Shown in pieces: positions 53,501 to 61,942 of a stretch of DNA of 64,000 nucleotides. A model generated the notes under the pieces. The model saw only the letters and a program-made list of their open reading frames with translations. It was not told the DNA's origin and did no database searches. This DNA is from CAYLJJ01 sp964384025 (GTDB taxonomy: Bacteria > Myxococcota_A > Bradymonadia > UBA7976 > UBA1532). Each line of letters starts with the position of its first letter. Positions within the stretch are counted from its first letter, which is position 1. Made by a program: the position numbers and the translations under genes. Location: NCBI GenBank assembly GCA_964384025.1, contig CAYLJJ010000018.1, positions 11,367 to 75,366 of the forward strand, given 5' to 3'.

Positions 53501-55371
53501 TCACTCCCGAACAGCCCCTGGTTTTTCCAGAGCGAGCTGCTCTGGATCTCTTTGAAAGCTTCTGCGGCATCAACCACCTGAGCGATGAGATCCTGCGCCT
53601 TGAGCTGCTTGAGCCCAGCTATCTGCGTCTGGAGGTCGAGGGTCGCTCCGATGTCGCCCTCTCTCTTCGTCAGGATTGTGGTGGTGAGGAGATCTGTGGC
53701 TTCCCTGGCGAAGATCTTCTCTTAGAGGCAGGTCTCTGGTTTGTTGTCCTCAATCACGCTCAACTTGGAGGTCCCCTGGAGGTGCAGATGCAGACACGAC
53801 CGAGCATCTGTGAGGAGGATGGAGACTGCCCAGAGGGAACTCTCTGTAGATTGGATGGCTGCCATCCGATCTGTGAGACGGATGAAGAGTGTTCAGGGGC
53901 CCAAAGCTGTATAGATGATCGCTGCCAGGAGCCGGAGCGTTGCCTCGTAGATGAGGATTGTTTGGGGCTGCGTGTCTGTGAGCTTGGGATCTGTAGCGCA
54001 GCCAACTGTGAGACCCACAGCGACTGTGAGGCTCTCTGCAGCAATCGACTCTGCGCACCGAGTTTGCCCGATGCCTGTGAGGCTCACTCCTGTCCCAGAC
54101 CGCAGGTCTGCAGTGAGCGCTTGGGGCTCTGCTATCTAGATGACCTCTGTGAAACGGATAACGATTGTCCTGCTGGCTTGCCTTTCTGTGATGGAGGAGA
54201 GTGTATGGCTTGTGTCATAGATAGTGACTGTACTGGATCTGAAGAATGTCTCTTTGGAGTATGCCGCTTTATAGGCGGTTGTGAAGTTGATAATGATTGT
54301 CCAGGTAGTCGTATTTGTGATTTTGGCTTTTGCATGCCTTCAGGGGTTTGTGAAGATGATATATTTAGCATCCTAGAGGATAGAACAAGGTTATACCACC
54401 GCGCTTATACAGATTTGATGCTCTGTGATGGACAAATTGACGAATATGATCTTGACATCCCTGATGGACAGGGTTTGTCTATATCTATGCGTCACACAGC
54501 GGGTCCTGAGGTGTTTTTGGAGTTGCGTGAGCGCGGCATGACAAGGATGCGCAGCAATGAGCCGGGGCCTATCAAGCATCTGCTCCTACCGTCCAATCTA
54601 AACCTACAACAGCCCACCCTCAGCATTCAGGGCAGCACTGGCCATGATATTGCCTACGATCTGAACCTGGTGCCGATATCGGATCCCTGTCTCCCTGACT
54701 CCTTGGAGGGGCCATATGGAAACGACACCCAAGGTCTAGCGCAGCCGGTCACACTGGGTGAGTTGAGGTTTGAGCTGTGTGAGGGAGAGGAGGATTGGTT
54801 CCGCCTGCGTCTGAGCGTGGGGCAGAACTTCAGCCTGAGCTTTCCCTCGGGAGATGGCCCCGACCTAAACCTGTTAGATCAGAGCGGGCGGGTCCTGGCT
54901 GAAGGAGAGAGTGAAGTGGAGATCGTCGAAGAGGGTATCTATTTCATTCGCCTCTTTGGTCAAGCGGGCCTGGGCCGCTTGCTGCTCTCCAGCGAGGCCA
55001 GCCTAGACGCGGTAGCACAGAGCTGTGTTGCTGCACCTCAACTTGAGTTGGGGATCCCCTTGGTGATCCAACCATCTCTGCGTCCTTCCGTCTTTGAGCT
55101 CAGTTGTGGGGTTACTCAAGGCAGCCCCAAGCTGGCTTATTTTGAGCTCCCAGCGCCCACCTCGATCGATCTGAACGTGCAAGGCTCTCACTCCAATATA
55201 CGCGTCGCCATTCGTAGAGACTGTCAGGACGCTGACTCTGAGATCTACTGTCAAGCTCTTGCGGAGGAGGGCGTTGAGGGGCTGGAGTTGGAGGCGGGTC
55301 GTTACACCGTGCTGCTCTTGGAGGATGGTGAGAATGAGCGCCTGAGCCTTCAACTTGAACAGAGCCGCTGA
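50521..55371 (+). CDS. Giant cysteine-rich lipoprotein with repeats and PPC-like domains
   Basis: 1616 residues from the second of two adjacent ATGs (GGGG five bases before; the first is at 50518). Signal MRWIWACALLFCLAC. A Gly/Asp linker leads to about 18 repeats of C-x-x-D-x-DC-x-x-x-x-x-C-x-x-G-x-C (about 85-760; for example CLGPADCDPGRACQGGACTD), then beta-sandwich domains like the bacterial pre-peptidase C-terminal type (LEGPLGNDSAAQARPIKP; EDEDWFEMDLPIGGQLFVEA). A second, shorter Cys block (about 1100-1285) and a second set of the same domains (LEGPYGNDTQGLAQPVTLGE) follow, so the protein is an internal duplication. Probably a large surface or adhesion protein; no catalytic motif. Confidence 0.85.
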   Translation: MRWIWACALLFCLACDSGGGESSEPEKDTGGAGEAGGGGTAGFEDEGTPPQDSGPQEDLGDVAQDGGPPADIGRETEVSDASGCETDEDCPQGQWCGGDLCQPGCRSDEECEEGASCLNHNCIVPDPCEADEDCSADEYCNDEALCERGCRLDAPCPQGPEGQTRGCFPETHRCEEMPDCCDAEGLCEPRFPGDCDLQGCDGEHPCPGNMICMVTGACVESNLCESDDDCLGERICVDESCQELCIENADCPGSRSCIEGRCPEAELCHGPADCDAARVCQEGACQEACGPETPCSGNQSCGEGGRCEEPGLCEEDEDCLGSRRCVVGSCESPCVEDAGCPGARLCVDGFCPEPEICLGPADCDPGRACQGGACTDACDLQNPCSGNQICAEDGLCQESGECTGDEDCLEDRLCSFGACIDGCQEDADCPGGRLCDLETGLCPELEICLSPDDCDPGRVCYETVCIDQCGASAPCPGQQLCDPAGLCQEPEVCASDEDCLEGRVCQGGSCQQGCTEDLDCEGTRLCDLLTGRCPEPIHCFVSEDCDQDHLCNGGRCRDICDEADPCPGSQVCEMELCYEGEHCLQDRDCLAERICDAGACHAPCEGDESCNFEQICGGDGHCREPAQCTRDEACLGERVCALGHCSAVECLQHSDCPQDCVDQICTAPLIVGCGGQCSEGLSCLGTDCGPEGPCQADSDCPIASPICVSGRCLACESDANCTAAESCIENSCVLSSGCSIDEDCPGERTCQAERCVISVSCRGDRFDAGVENRLDMRSYSNLSLCDGEVDRYQLTLPANEGVLLTLSHPPGADLSLELSGALPLSIRSDHPYGVEKLGVLPSDEGNRNFEVRVLGARGSEIPYTLDLRVPETCPPDGLEGPLGNDSAAQARPIKPFPILIHLCEEDEDWFEMDLPIGGQLFVEAQAEGSVQLSLRDTEGNLLAQAEGSLELDLTSSDLYYLQVTGEAPQEVLLNIQLFASEDGEELACVEAPLLTPEQPLVFPERAALDLFESFCGINHLSDEILRLELLEPSYLRLEVEGRSDVALSLRQDCGGEEICGFPGEDLLLEAGLWFVVLNHAQLGGPLEVQMQTRPSICEEDGDCPEGTLCRLDGCHPICETDEECSGAQSCIDDRCQEPERCLVDEDCLGLRVCELGICSAANCETHSDCEALCSNRLCAPSLPDACEAHSCPRPQVCSERLGLCYLDDLCETDNDCPAGLPFCDGGECMACVIDSDCTGSEECLFGVCRFIGGCEVDNDCPGSRICDFGFCMPSGVCEDDIFSILEDRTRLYHRAYTDLMLCDGQIDEYDLDIPDGQGLSISMRHTAGPEVFLELRERGMTRMRSNEPGPIKHLLLPSNLNLQQPTLSIQGSTGHDIAYDLNLVPISDPCLPDSLEGPYGNDTQGLAQPVTLGELRFELCEGEEDWFRLRLSVGQNFSLSFPSGDGPDLNLLDQSGRVLAEGESEVEIVEEGIYFIRLFGQAGLGRLLLSSEASLDAVAQSCVAAPQLELGIPLVIQPSLRPSVFELSCGVTQGSPKLAYFELPAPTSIDLNVQGSHSNIRVAIRRDCQDADSEIYCQALAEEGVEGLELEAGRYTVLLLEDGENERLSLQLEQSR

Positions 55372-55379
55372 GCCTAACC

Positions 55380-56330
55380 TCAGAGCAGGAGGCTGGCGAC
55401 CCCCCAGGCGACAATCCCGGCGCCGATGGGAGTGATCACCCAACCCAAAACCACCTCCAGCATCTTGCGACGAGAGATGGTGCGGATGCCCTGCACCAGA
55501 CCTACCCCCAAGAGCGCACCGACGATCGCCTGAGAAGTAGAGACGGGGGCACCCAACATAGAGAAGAGGTGCAATCCAAAGCCCGCAGAGACCTGTACCG
55601 CGAAGGCGCTGGGCAGGTCCAGAGGGATGATAGAGGAGCCTACGGTCTCGATCACCCCTTTGGAGAAACAGAGGGCACCGACGGCGATAGAGAGCGCGCC
55701 CAAGATGCTCAAGATCCAGGTGGGAAGGATTTGAGTCTCCAGCGCAAGGATGGGGCCGATAGCATTGCCCAGATTATTGGCTCCCAAAGAGTAGGCGGCG
55801 TAGGCTGCTGAGAAGAGCACCATCCAGCGAAGAAGCAAACGTAGATGCTGAGAATCTTTGCTGCGCTTAAGGAGCGCCAGGGTCGCCAGATAGAGCAGCC
55901 AAGTCAGGATCATCGAGAGGAGCGGACAGAGCACCCAGGCGCCTACAATGCCCAGGGTTTTACTCCAGTCCACGTAGAGATGAGAAGCCACCCCCACCCC
56001 TGCCACCGCCCCAACTACAGATTGGGAAGTGGAGACAGGGATACGTCGAAAGGTGGCCGCAGTAACAAAGAGCCCTCCACAGAAGAGGGCGGCTAAGACA
56101 GCCGCCGGAGAGAGCGGCGCGGTGACGATTCCCTTGCCGATGGTCTTGGCGACCGCACCTCCCTGAAGCAACGCACCCGCGATGGCTGAGAAGGCGACGA
56201 TGCTGACCCCCACCCGTAGACGTACCAAACCCGCACCGATGCTGGCCCCGATACAGTTGGCCGCATCGTTGGCGCCGATGTTGGCGCCGACATAGATTCC
56301 CGCGATGACAATAACAATTGCGCTCAACAT
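55380..56330 (-). CDS. pit: Inorganic phosphate transporter, PiT family
   Basis: 316 residues, all hydrophobic with about ten helices. The PiT signature occurs twice: GANIGANDAANCIGASIGAG and SLGANNLGNAIGPI, plus the paired RRIPVSTSQSVVGAVAG and LGAPVSTSQAIVGALLG. It is a cation-coupled low-affinity phosphate symporter in the inner membrane. It is cotranscribed 45 bases downstream of the DUF47 gene, the usual pairing. Confidence 0.93.
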   Translation of the reverse strand: MLSAIVIVIAGIYVGANIGANDAANCIGASIGAGLVRLRVGVSIVAFSAIAGALLQGGAVAKTIGKGIVTAPLSPAAVLAALFCGGLFVTAATFRRIPVSTSQSVVGAVAGVGVASHLYVDWSKTLGIVGAWVLCPLLSMILTWLLYLATLALLKRSKDSQHLRLLLRWMVLFSAAYAAYSLGANNLGNAIGPILALETQILPTWILSILGALSIAVGALCFSKGVIETVGSSIIPLDLPSAFAVQVSAGFGLHLFSMLGAPVSTSQAIVGALLGVGLVQGIRTISRRKMLEVVLGWVITPIGAGIVAWGVASLLL

Positions 56331-56375
56331 CTCTTGGCAATGTTCCCTGGGTCTTGATATCCGAGCCTCACCTCC

Positions 56376-57023
56376 TCAGGAGAGGCGACGCTTAATGGCG
56401 ATGAGAGAGAGACAGTCTCCCAGATTTTCGATCTGATCCGAAACCGCGGTGAGTCGCTCCAAGAAAAGCATCAGGGTCAGCTTCAGAGCGGTGTCCAGAT
56501 CTTTCCCCTTATAGATCATCCGCGTTGTGTCGAACTGAAGCTGGTCCACTTTACTCTCGACCCGTCCCATCTCCCGCGCCGCATCACGGACGTTCTGAAA
56601 CTCCCCCAAGAGGAACTTCTCAATGAGATCAGGGACGTGGGAGAAAGCTTCTACGGTCAGATTCATCACCTCCAACAGATTCTCCCCAACCGGTTCGGAG
56701 ATGGGAGGACGCATCAAGACGATGGCATCTGAGGCATCCTCAGCCTTGTTGGCTACGCGATCTAAGCTCTCCAGGATGTCGATCCAGTCCTGACGTTGGT
56801 TGGGTAGATAGGCTCCTGCGAAAAGGAGATGCTCTATGTCAAAGCGCAGCCTATCAGCTTCACTCTCCAAGTTATGAACCCTATGTGACCCCTCTTTATA
56901 AGCTTGCTCATCCTTGAGGTAGTGACTGAGCACTTGGCTCAGCTCATGGACTGCCGACATAACAAGTTCGACATGTTTGCGAATCAGCGTGTTGACCTCA
57001 AGGTTCCTCTTACGCCTGAGCAT
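56376..57023 (-). CDS. PiT accessory protein, DUF47/PhoU-like
   Basis: 215 residues, mainly helical: HVELVMSAVHELSQVLSHYL, ESEADRLRFDIEHLLFAGAY, QDWIDILESLDRVANKAEDA, MGRVESKVDQLQFDTTRMIY. This is the DUF47 (Pit accessory) pattern related to PhoU, with acidic residues for metal ligation. It probably regulates the adjacent PiT transporter. Starts 219 bases from the divergent zinc-ribbon protein; I saw no clear pho box there. Confidence 0.9.
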   Translation of the reverse strand: MLRRKRNLEVNTLIRKHVELVMSAVHELSQVLSHYLKDEQAYKEGSHRVHNLESEADRLRFDIEHLLFAGAYLPNQRQDWIDILESLDRVANKAEDASDAIVLMRPPISEPVGENLLEVMNLTVEAFSHVPDLIEKFLLGEFQNVRDAAREMGRVESKVDQLQFDTTRMIYKGKDLDTALKLTLMLFLERLTAVSDQIENLGDCLSLIAIKRRLS

Positions 57024-57242
57024 ACCTCGTGCTCCCCATCCACTGTGAGTTCCAAGAATATAGCAACAAAAATGCAGGCTCTGGTGAAGAACCGGTTGAG
57101 AGGAGAATAATTTGAAGAACAGCTGGGCTGGGGAGCAGCTCTCTGTACTTTTCTAAAAGTGAGCGCTCTCCTCCACATTGACAGCCGATCAGGGCCTTGA
57201 GAGAGTGCGCCATAAGATCTCTGACTCAACCTGAGGAGCATT

Positions 57243-58988
57243 ATGGACTTTAACTGTCCCGATTGCGGGGCCCCCCATGCTTTCCCTGAAGAGCAGATTC
57301 CCCAAGAGGGGATCGTCGTAGCTTGTACTCGTTGTCAGGTTCATATCACCCTTGATCGATCCGGTGTTATCGCCCCTCTACCAAAACAGGACAGCCCCGC
57401 TTTAGGAGATCCTCCAGCTCAAAACACTCCGTCTCTAAGAGCCCCTGCCAAGAGCAGTCCTCCTCAGATGAACCCTCCAAGGAGCGCTCCTCCCAAGAGC
57501 ATCCCTCCTCTTCAGTTCGCGACTGAGACCCCCAAGCCTCCTCGAAAACCACCCGGAAGTTTCTCCCTAAAACCCTCAGAGGCAACCCAAAATTTGGGTC
57601 CTCCGCGCTCTTCGCCTCCAAAACCCGCTCTCCCTCCCTATCTGGAGACACCCCCCGCAGTTGGATCTGTGGAGCCCCTCTCCACCGGAGCGATGGAGGT
57701 TCTCCCCAGCGATCCTGCTCCCCCCTCTCTAGAGCAGCCCCCCGCCTTCGACCTTGAGGAAGATCTCCTTGAGGAAGATCTCCAAAAGGAAGAGGCGTCG
57801 AGGGGCTTCTTAAGCAGCGCAGGAGATAGACTCTCCTCTGTCGCCTCTTCGGTGGCTGATGTCGCTCAGAAGGCCGCAGATGTAGGACTGGGGGCTGCTC
57901 AGAAGGCCGCAGCTGAGCAGATCGCTCCGGATACAGATGTCCCTCAAGGTTTGAACTTTCCTGGCTTTAAGCCCAAAGATGAACGCTGGTCTTGGCGAGA
58001 TCTTCCCCGCGCTTTCGTCGGGATATTTGACCTCCATCGTGTGCTTTTTACCACCGCAGGCTTCTGGGCTGCCTTGGTGATCTTCGCCCTCCTGGAGTCA
58101 CTTGGCGCCTTCTTAGGCTCCAAAGTGGGGATCCTGGAGAGTATCATCTCAGTGATCTCCTGGTTCACTCTCCTGAGCCTAAGCGCCTTTGTCGCTTCGG
58201 TGATGGGTTATGTCCTACATCAAAGCGTCATCGAGCAGCGACACTCCTCAGTCAAAGAGGGGATGGCTTGGACGATGGTTTGGCTTAAGAGTGTTGTGGG
58301 AACTCCTCTGGCCTTTGTCGGAGTGATCGTCGCTTTGGCCGCAGTAGAAGGCTTGTTGGGTTTTTTGGGAAGGGTCATCCCCTTTGCAGGACCGATCATC
58401 TGGGGAGTGTTCTCCCCTTTCCTGGTCGTGGCGAGTTTGGTAGCAGGCGCTATCGCCCTGGCTCTGCTCTATAGCCTCCCCCTCTATATCCCCGTGATCT
58501 ATAATGAAGAGACCGGGCCAAGAGAGACCCTTATGCGTCTCTTCCTGCTCTTCCGCCGTCGGGGCTCCCACCTGGTGGGTTATATGTTGGTCTCTCTCTT
58601 GATGATCGGCTTTGCCTTCATCGTCACCCTGCTCCCCGCTTGGCTCGCAGGACGGATGCTCACCGGCAAGATCGCGGCGCTCTCTATGGGGCCGGACTTT
58701 ATGGCAACCTTGATGAAGATGCCCTCTGCTTTTACGAGTTTTGGGGGCTTGGTGTATGGCGTTGAGGGGGCGTCCTTCCCAGAAGAGCTGGGCCTCGGTC
58801 ACACTCTGGGAGGGATCTTTGCAGCCTTCGGCGCTGCTGCTGGTATCGCAACCCTCTTGGCGTTGATGGCGCTGACCTACTACACCTCAGGGTGTATCAT
58901 CTACAGCATCATTACTAAGCGGAAGAAAATAAAACCTGCTGAAGCTCATTCATCTACACGCTTAGACCAGGTTGAACCATCCAGCTAA
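57243..58988 (+). CDS. Zinc-ribbon polytopic membrane protein
   Basis: 581 residues; GAGGAG lies four bases before the ATG. N-terminal zinc ribbon MDFNCPDCGAPHAFPEEQIP...VACTRCQ (CPDC and CTRC), as in MJ0042-type proteins. Residues about 50-200 are Pro/Ser-rich and disordered (SAPPKSIPPLQFATETPKPP). After an Ala-rich helix (SVADVAQKAADVGLGAAQKA) come about six membrane helices (FWAALVIFALLESLGAFLG; LAFVGVIVALAAVEGLLGFL; LVVASLVAGAIALALLYSLP; VGYMLVSLLMIGFAFIVTLL). The type is common in myxobacteria; function unknown. The 3' end overlaps the convergent HAD gene by 35 bases. Confidence 0.75.
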   Translation: MDFNCPDCGAPHAFPEEQIPQEGIVVACTRCQVHITLDRSGVIAPLPKQDSPALGDPPAQNTPSLRAPAKSSPPQMNPPRSAPPKSIPPLQFATETPKPPRKPPGSFSLKPSEATQNLGPPRSSPPKPALPPYLETPPAVGSVEPLSTGAMEVLPSDPAPPSLEQPPAFDLEEDLLEEDLQKEEASRGFLSSAGDRLSSVASSVADVAQKAADVGLGAAQKAAAEQIAPDTDVPQGLNFPGFKPKDERWSWRDLPRAFVGIFDLHRVLFTTAGFWAALVIFALLESLGAFLGSKVGILESIISVISWFTLLSLSAFVASVMGYVLHQSVIEQRHSSVKEGMAWTMVWLKSVVGTPLAFVGVIVALAAVEGLLGFLGRVIPFAGPIIWGVFSPFLVVASLVAGAIALALLYSLPLYIPVIYNEETGPRETLMRLFLLFRRRGSHLVGYMLVSLLMIGFAFIVTLLPAWLAGRMLTGKIAALSMGPDFMATLMKMPSAFTSFGGLVYGVEGASFPEELGLGHTLGGIFAAFGAAAGIATLLALMALTYYTSGCIIYSIITKRKKIKPAEAHSSTRLDQVEPSS

Positions 58989-59910
58989 ACTCTTCTACTC
59001 TTTTTTGAAGTTTCTCGTCATCTTTTCCAATGACAACAGAGAGTCCTTCGCAGTTTTTAAGCAGCTCACAGTCTTCCATAGAACTGCCAATCATCAAGGT
59101 TGGACTTCTGCCTAAAGTATCCAAAAATAGATCTAATTTATCTTCTCCTACAGGAACAAGCTCTTTGAGCCGGTCCGTGACATTCCCTCCCTGGGTTTGA
59201 AGTTCCAGGCCCAGAACATGCTCTTCTGGAAAGGCAATGCGTCGCGCCAGGGCCTTCAGGATATAGAGGTTGGCGCTGCCGATCAGCCAGATGGAGAAGC
59301 CCTGATCTGAAAGGACCTGGATAAGATTGAGCATCTCCTCATAGACACGAATACCGGTGGGGATGATCAGACCAGAGAAGGGGGGACCCGCTGGGATCTC
59401 CTCATGGCCCAGGGGACGTTGAAGCTCCTGATCTAAGACCATCTCAGCCAACTCAGCAACAGAGCGCTCATGGAGCCCTCTTAGCACCTGCGCTGCAAAG
59501 AGCGCCGCCTCGCTGGGCTCCTGGCTGTTCTGGATACTCTCATAGGCGCCGAGCATTCCTGCTTGGTAGCGACGAAAAGCCGCCGTCTCTGAAATGTCGG
59601 TGTCGCTTCGACCTGCGATGGCCTTATGCGCCGCATTCAAGGCGTCTCTACCCAGGCGCTCAGGGAGGATGTTCCAGAAGCCTCGATCTGTCTTAAGGCG
59701 CCTGCGAATGATCAAAAAACGCATCATCGCTTCGCCCAGATTGTTACGAACGAGAGCTTGGCTGTCGATTACAGCCAGTGGGGGACGCTCTGGATCATAG
59801 TGTTCCGCATCAATGCCATGCTCTGCTATGAGTTTAGAGAGCGCCTGATGTAGCTCTGGTAACCAAATACCTCCCTTGAGGAGGCTATTTTTTGTGGTTT
59901 GTTCAGTCAT
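58954..59910 (-). CDS. HAD-superfamily protein lacking catalytic residues
   Basis: 318 residues from the ATG at 59910. The fold matches HAD hydrolases related to phosphoserine phosphatase: PPLAVIDSQALVRNNLGEAM (about 43-62), where active relatives have DNDNT after the strand. Here Asp49 is followed by Ser-Gln, so the acid/base Asp and the Thr are missing. Motif II is SIWLIGSANLYILKALAR (Ser kept); motif IV LMIGSSMEDCELL keeps only one Asp (usually GDS-x-x-D). Probably a non-catalytic relative. A 7-11-7 inverted repeat covers its leader. Confidence 0.8.
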   Translation of the reverse strand: MTEQTTKNSLLKGGIWLPELHQALSKLIAEHGIDAEHYDPERPPLAVIDSQALVRNNLGEAMMRFLIIRRRLKTDRGFWNILPERLGRDALNAAHKAIAGRSDTDISETAAFRRYQAGMLGAYESIQNSQEPSEAALFAAQVLRGLHERSVAELAEMVLDQELQRPLGHEEIPAGPPFSGLIIPTGIRVYEEMLNLIQVLSDQGFSIWLIGSANLYILKALARRIAFPEEHVLGLELQTQGGNVTDRLKELVPVGEDKLDLFLDTLGRSPTLMIGSSMEDCELLKNCEGLSVVIGKDDEKLQKRVEEFSWMVQPGLSV

Positions 59911-60172
59911 AAATATCACATTTGGTGTGTATAGTTCGTTTTGGGCTATACATTCCACGGGTCTGTCTGAGGGCGCATTTTAGCACGCTCTCACTCTATG
60001 GGGTGTCAATTGAGAGGGTCTGCGTCGGCGCTGTTGTTTTGAATTGCTTGGATCTCATAAGGATCTTGAGGTTTCGCAGGCTGCCCCCTGTTGGGAGCTG
60101 AGGTAGGTTGAGGGGATGGGGCCATTGCTCATCCCTGGACGTTAGGCCGCCGCTCTCTCCAAGTCAACCAAG
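59911..60172. other. Intergenic region between HAD gene and lipoprotein operon
   Basis: 262 bases without a gene. It holds the inverted repeat at 59928-59952 near the HAD start. The rest is unremarkable; I saw no terminator for the minus-strand operon, which ends at 60173, although two minus-strand units follow each other here. Confidence 0.4.
59928..59952. promoter_or_regulatory. Inverted repeat upstream of the HAD-like gene
   Basis: TGTATAG (59928-59934) and CTATACA (59946-59952), perfect 7-base arms, 11 bases apart, ending 17 bases before the ATG. On the minus strand the left arm supplies TATACA, a plausible -10 element, so a dimeric regulator bound here would block transcription. Inference only. 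Confidence 0.4.
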
Positions 60173-61942
60173 CTATTCAGGACCCAAATCTTCGGCAGCT
60201 GAAGCTGTTCCTGAGTCCAGATCTGTCTCCATCCCCAGGTTGCTCTCATCGGAGCCTAGATCGCTGAGGCTGGCATCTGGGGAGCCATCGCTGAGATGAG
60301 TATCTGGGGAGCCAGCATCTAGGCCAGTATCCTGAACTCCAAGATCAATAGGGCCTGCGTCTAGGCTCAACTCCCCAACTCCAAGATCAACAGGGTCTGC
60401 ATCCTCAACTCCAAAATCTACAGGGCCTGCATCCTCAACTCCAAGATCTGCAGGGTTAACATCTTCAGGAGGAAGGCCTGAAGCGAGCAGAGGAGACCAG
60501 CGTCGCATAAACAGATCGTGCTCTCCCTCAGCATCTGCTTGAAGCCAGATCAGGCGTTGACTGTCAGCGGCAAAATCACCTCTCCCGATGGCTCCTCTGG
60601 TGATCTCTTCTCTCAGTCCAGTCTCCAGATCAAAGCTCAATAGGCGATGAGGAGCGCTGCCCTCATCCAGCCAGACAACACGGCTCCCTGCTAAGAGGGG
60701 CTGGCGTTGAGGACCGCTCTCTTCGCTGATCTGGAATGGTCGATTGTCTTCTCCCTCTTTGAAGAGGGCCCAGATCGCAGGAGGGCTACCCATCGACCAG
60801 ACAATCCACTCTCCGTTGAAATCTCCAACAGAGGGCTGATCTTGAGAGCCCCCAATGAGGCGCTTCTCCTGCCCGTGTTCACTCAGGAGCACCAGCGCCG
60901 AGCCTGACTCCCCCCAACTACGAACCAAGCGCTCTCCCTCATAAATCTTGTTAGGATCACTGTAGCTCTCCTCACCAAAGGGGGTCGTTAGGATCCCCTC
61001 TGAGAAGCTGAAAGCGCGGATCAGCCAACCCTCTCCCATGGGGATATGCCAAAGGATCTCAGCCCCGCTTAATCGAGGTGGCCCCAATTCAGAGAGAGGC
61101 GTTCGCTCCTGAGGAGCTTCTCCCCAGCTGAGGCTCCAGAGGTGAGCATTACAGGTGATGGGATCTCCCTCGCAGCTCAGCGTTCCCTCTCGGGCCAACC
61201 AGACCGCTCCCAACTCCTCACAGTGAGGCCAAGCCGCCTGAGCCTCAGCGAAGAGGGTCTCTGGCGCTCCTCCCTCCTGAAGAGAGATCAAACGCCCCTC
61301 TTCTACATAGAGAAGTCGCTCCCCACAGAGAGCCAACATCTCTCGCTCTTGAGGAGGGAGGGAGAAACGGCAAAACTCATCAATGAAGCCATCACAATTA
61401 TCATCTCGACCGTCGCAGATTTCAGGTCCACTCAAGGGCTCGATGCCATCGGATTGTCCAAAATCTCGGCTACACGCCAAGCTCTCTCCCCGAACAGAGC
61501 ACTCTCGCTTTCCAGGGTTCTCCAGATCACAGCTGCTAAAACACTCCTCCCCGACACCTGGAAGATCATCGATCTGCCCATTGCAGTCACTGTCCTTGGC
61601 ATCACAACGCTCTGCGCGGCCTGGATTTCGCTCTGGATCCTGGTCGTCGCAGTCGATGAGCAGGGCGAGGATCTCTGGAGAGAGATCAGGGCAGCTGCTC
61701 ACAAAGCAATCCCCATCCTCATCAACACAGTCCCCCAGCTGTTCAACGAAGTCGCAGATCTCCTCTCCAGGGTTGGGGATCGGTCCAACACAGCGCCCAT
61801 ATCGTTCCAGATGTTCTGAATCGCAGTTGTAAGAGATATCGATGGAAGGGGCCTCAGCCTCATCTGCACCTGAATCATCCATGCTACAGGAGAGCAATAA
61901 ACAGAGGGAGGAGAGCAGCTTAATCGTCTTGGAGGATCTCAT
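60173..61942 (-). CDS. MopE-type metal-binding lipoprotein with acidic C-terminal repeats
   Basis: 589 residues from the ATG at 61942, which overlaps the upstream gene by 23 bases; longer forms lack a signal. Signal IKLLSSLCLLLSC. Residues about 50-190 contain MopE-type loops (DCVDEDGDCFVSSCPDL; LIDCDDQDPERNPGRAERCD; EICDGRDDNCDGFIDEFC), known from copper- and calcium-binding proteins. The middle is a Trp-rich repetitive region suggesting a beta-propeller. The C-terminus has about 95 residues of D-x-G/P acidic repeats (DLGVEDAGPVDFGVEDADPV). Likely an outer-surface lipoprotein; function unknown. Confidence 0.8.
   Translation of the reverse strand: MRSSKTIKLLSSLCLLLSCSMDDSGADEAEAPSIDISYNCDSEHLERYGRCVGPIPNPGEEICDFVEQLGDCVDEDGDCFVSSCPDLSPEILALLIDCDDQDPERNPGRAERCDAKDSDCNGQIDDLPGVGEECFSSCDLENPGKRECSVRGESLACSRDFGQSDGIEPLSGPEICDGRDDNCDGFIDEFCRFSLPPQEREMLALCGERLLYVEEGRLISLQEGGAPETLFAEAQAAWPHCEELGAVWLAREGTLSCEGDPITCNAHLWSLSWGEAPQERTPLSELGPPRLSGAEILWHIPMGEGWLIRAFSFSEGILTTPFGEESYSDPNKIYEGERLVRSWGESGSALVLLSEHGQEKRLIGGSQDQPSVGDFNGEWIVWSMGSPPAIWALFKEGEDNRPFQISEESGPQRQPLLAGSRVVWLDEGSAPHRLLSFDLETGLREEITRGAIGRGDFAADSQRLIWLQADAEGEHDLFMRRWSPLLASGLPPEDVNPADLGVEDAGPVDFGVEDADPVDLGVGELSLDAGPIDLGVQDTGLDAGSPDTHLSDGSPDASLSDLGSDESNLGMETDLDSGTASAAEDLGPE

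Noticed and set aside
58248..58802. Minus-strand frame of 184 codons
   Set aside because: His/Gln/Asp-rich antisense of membrane helices in the zinc-ribbon protein.
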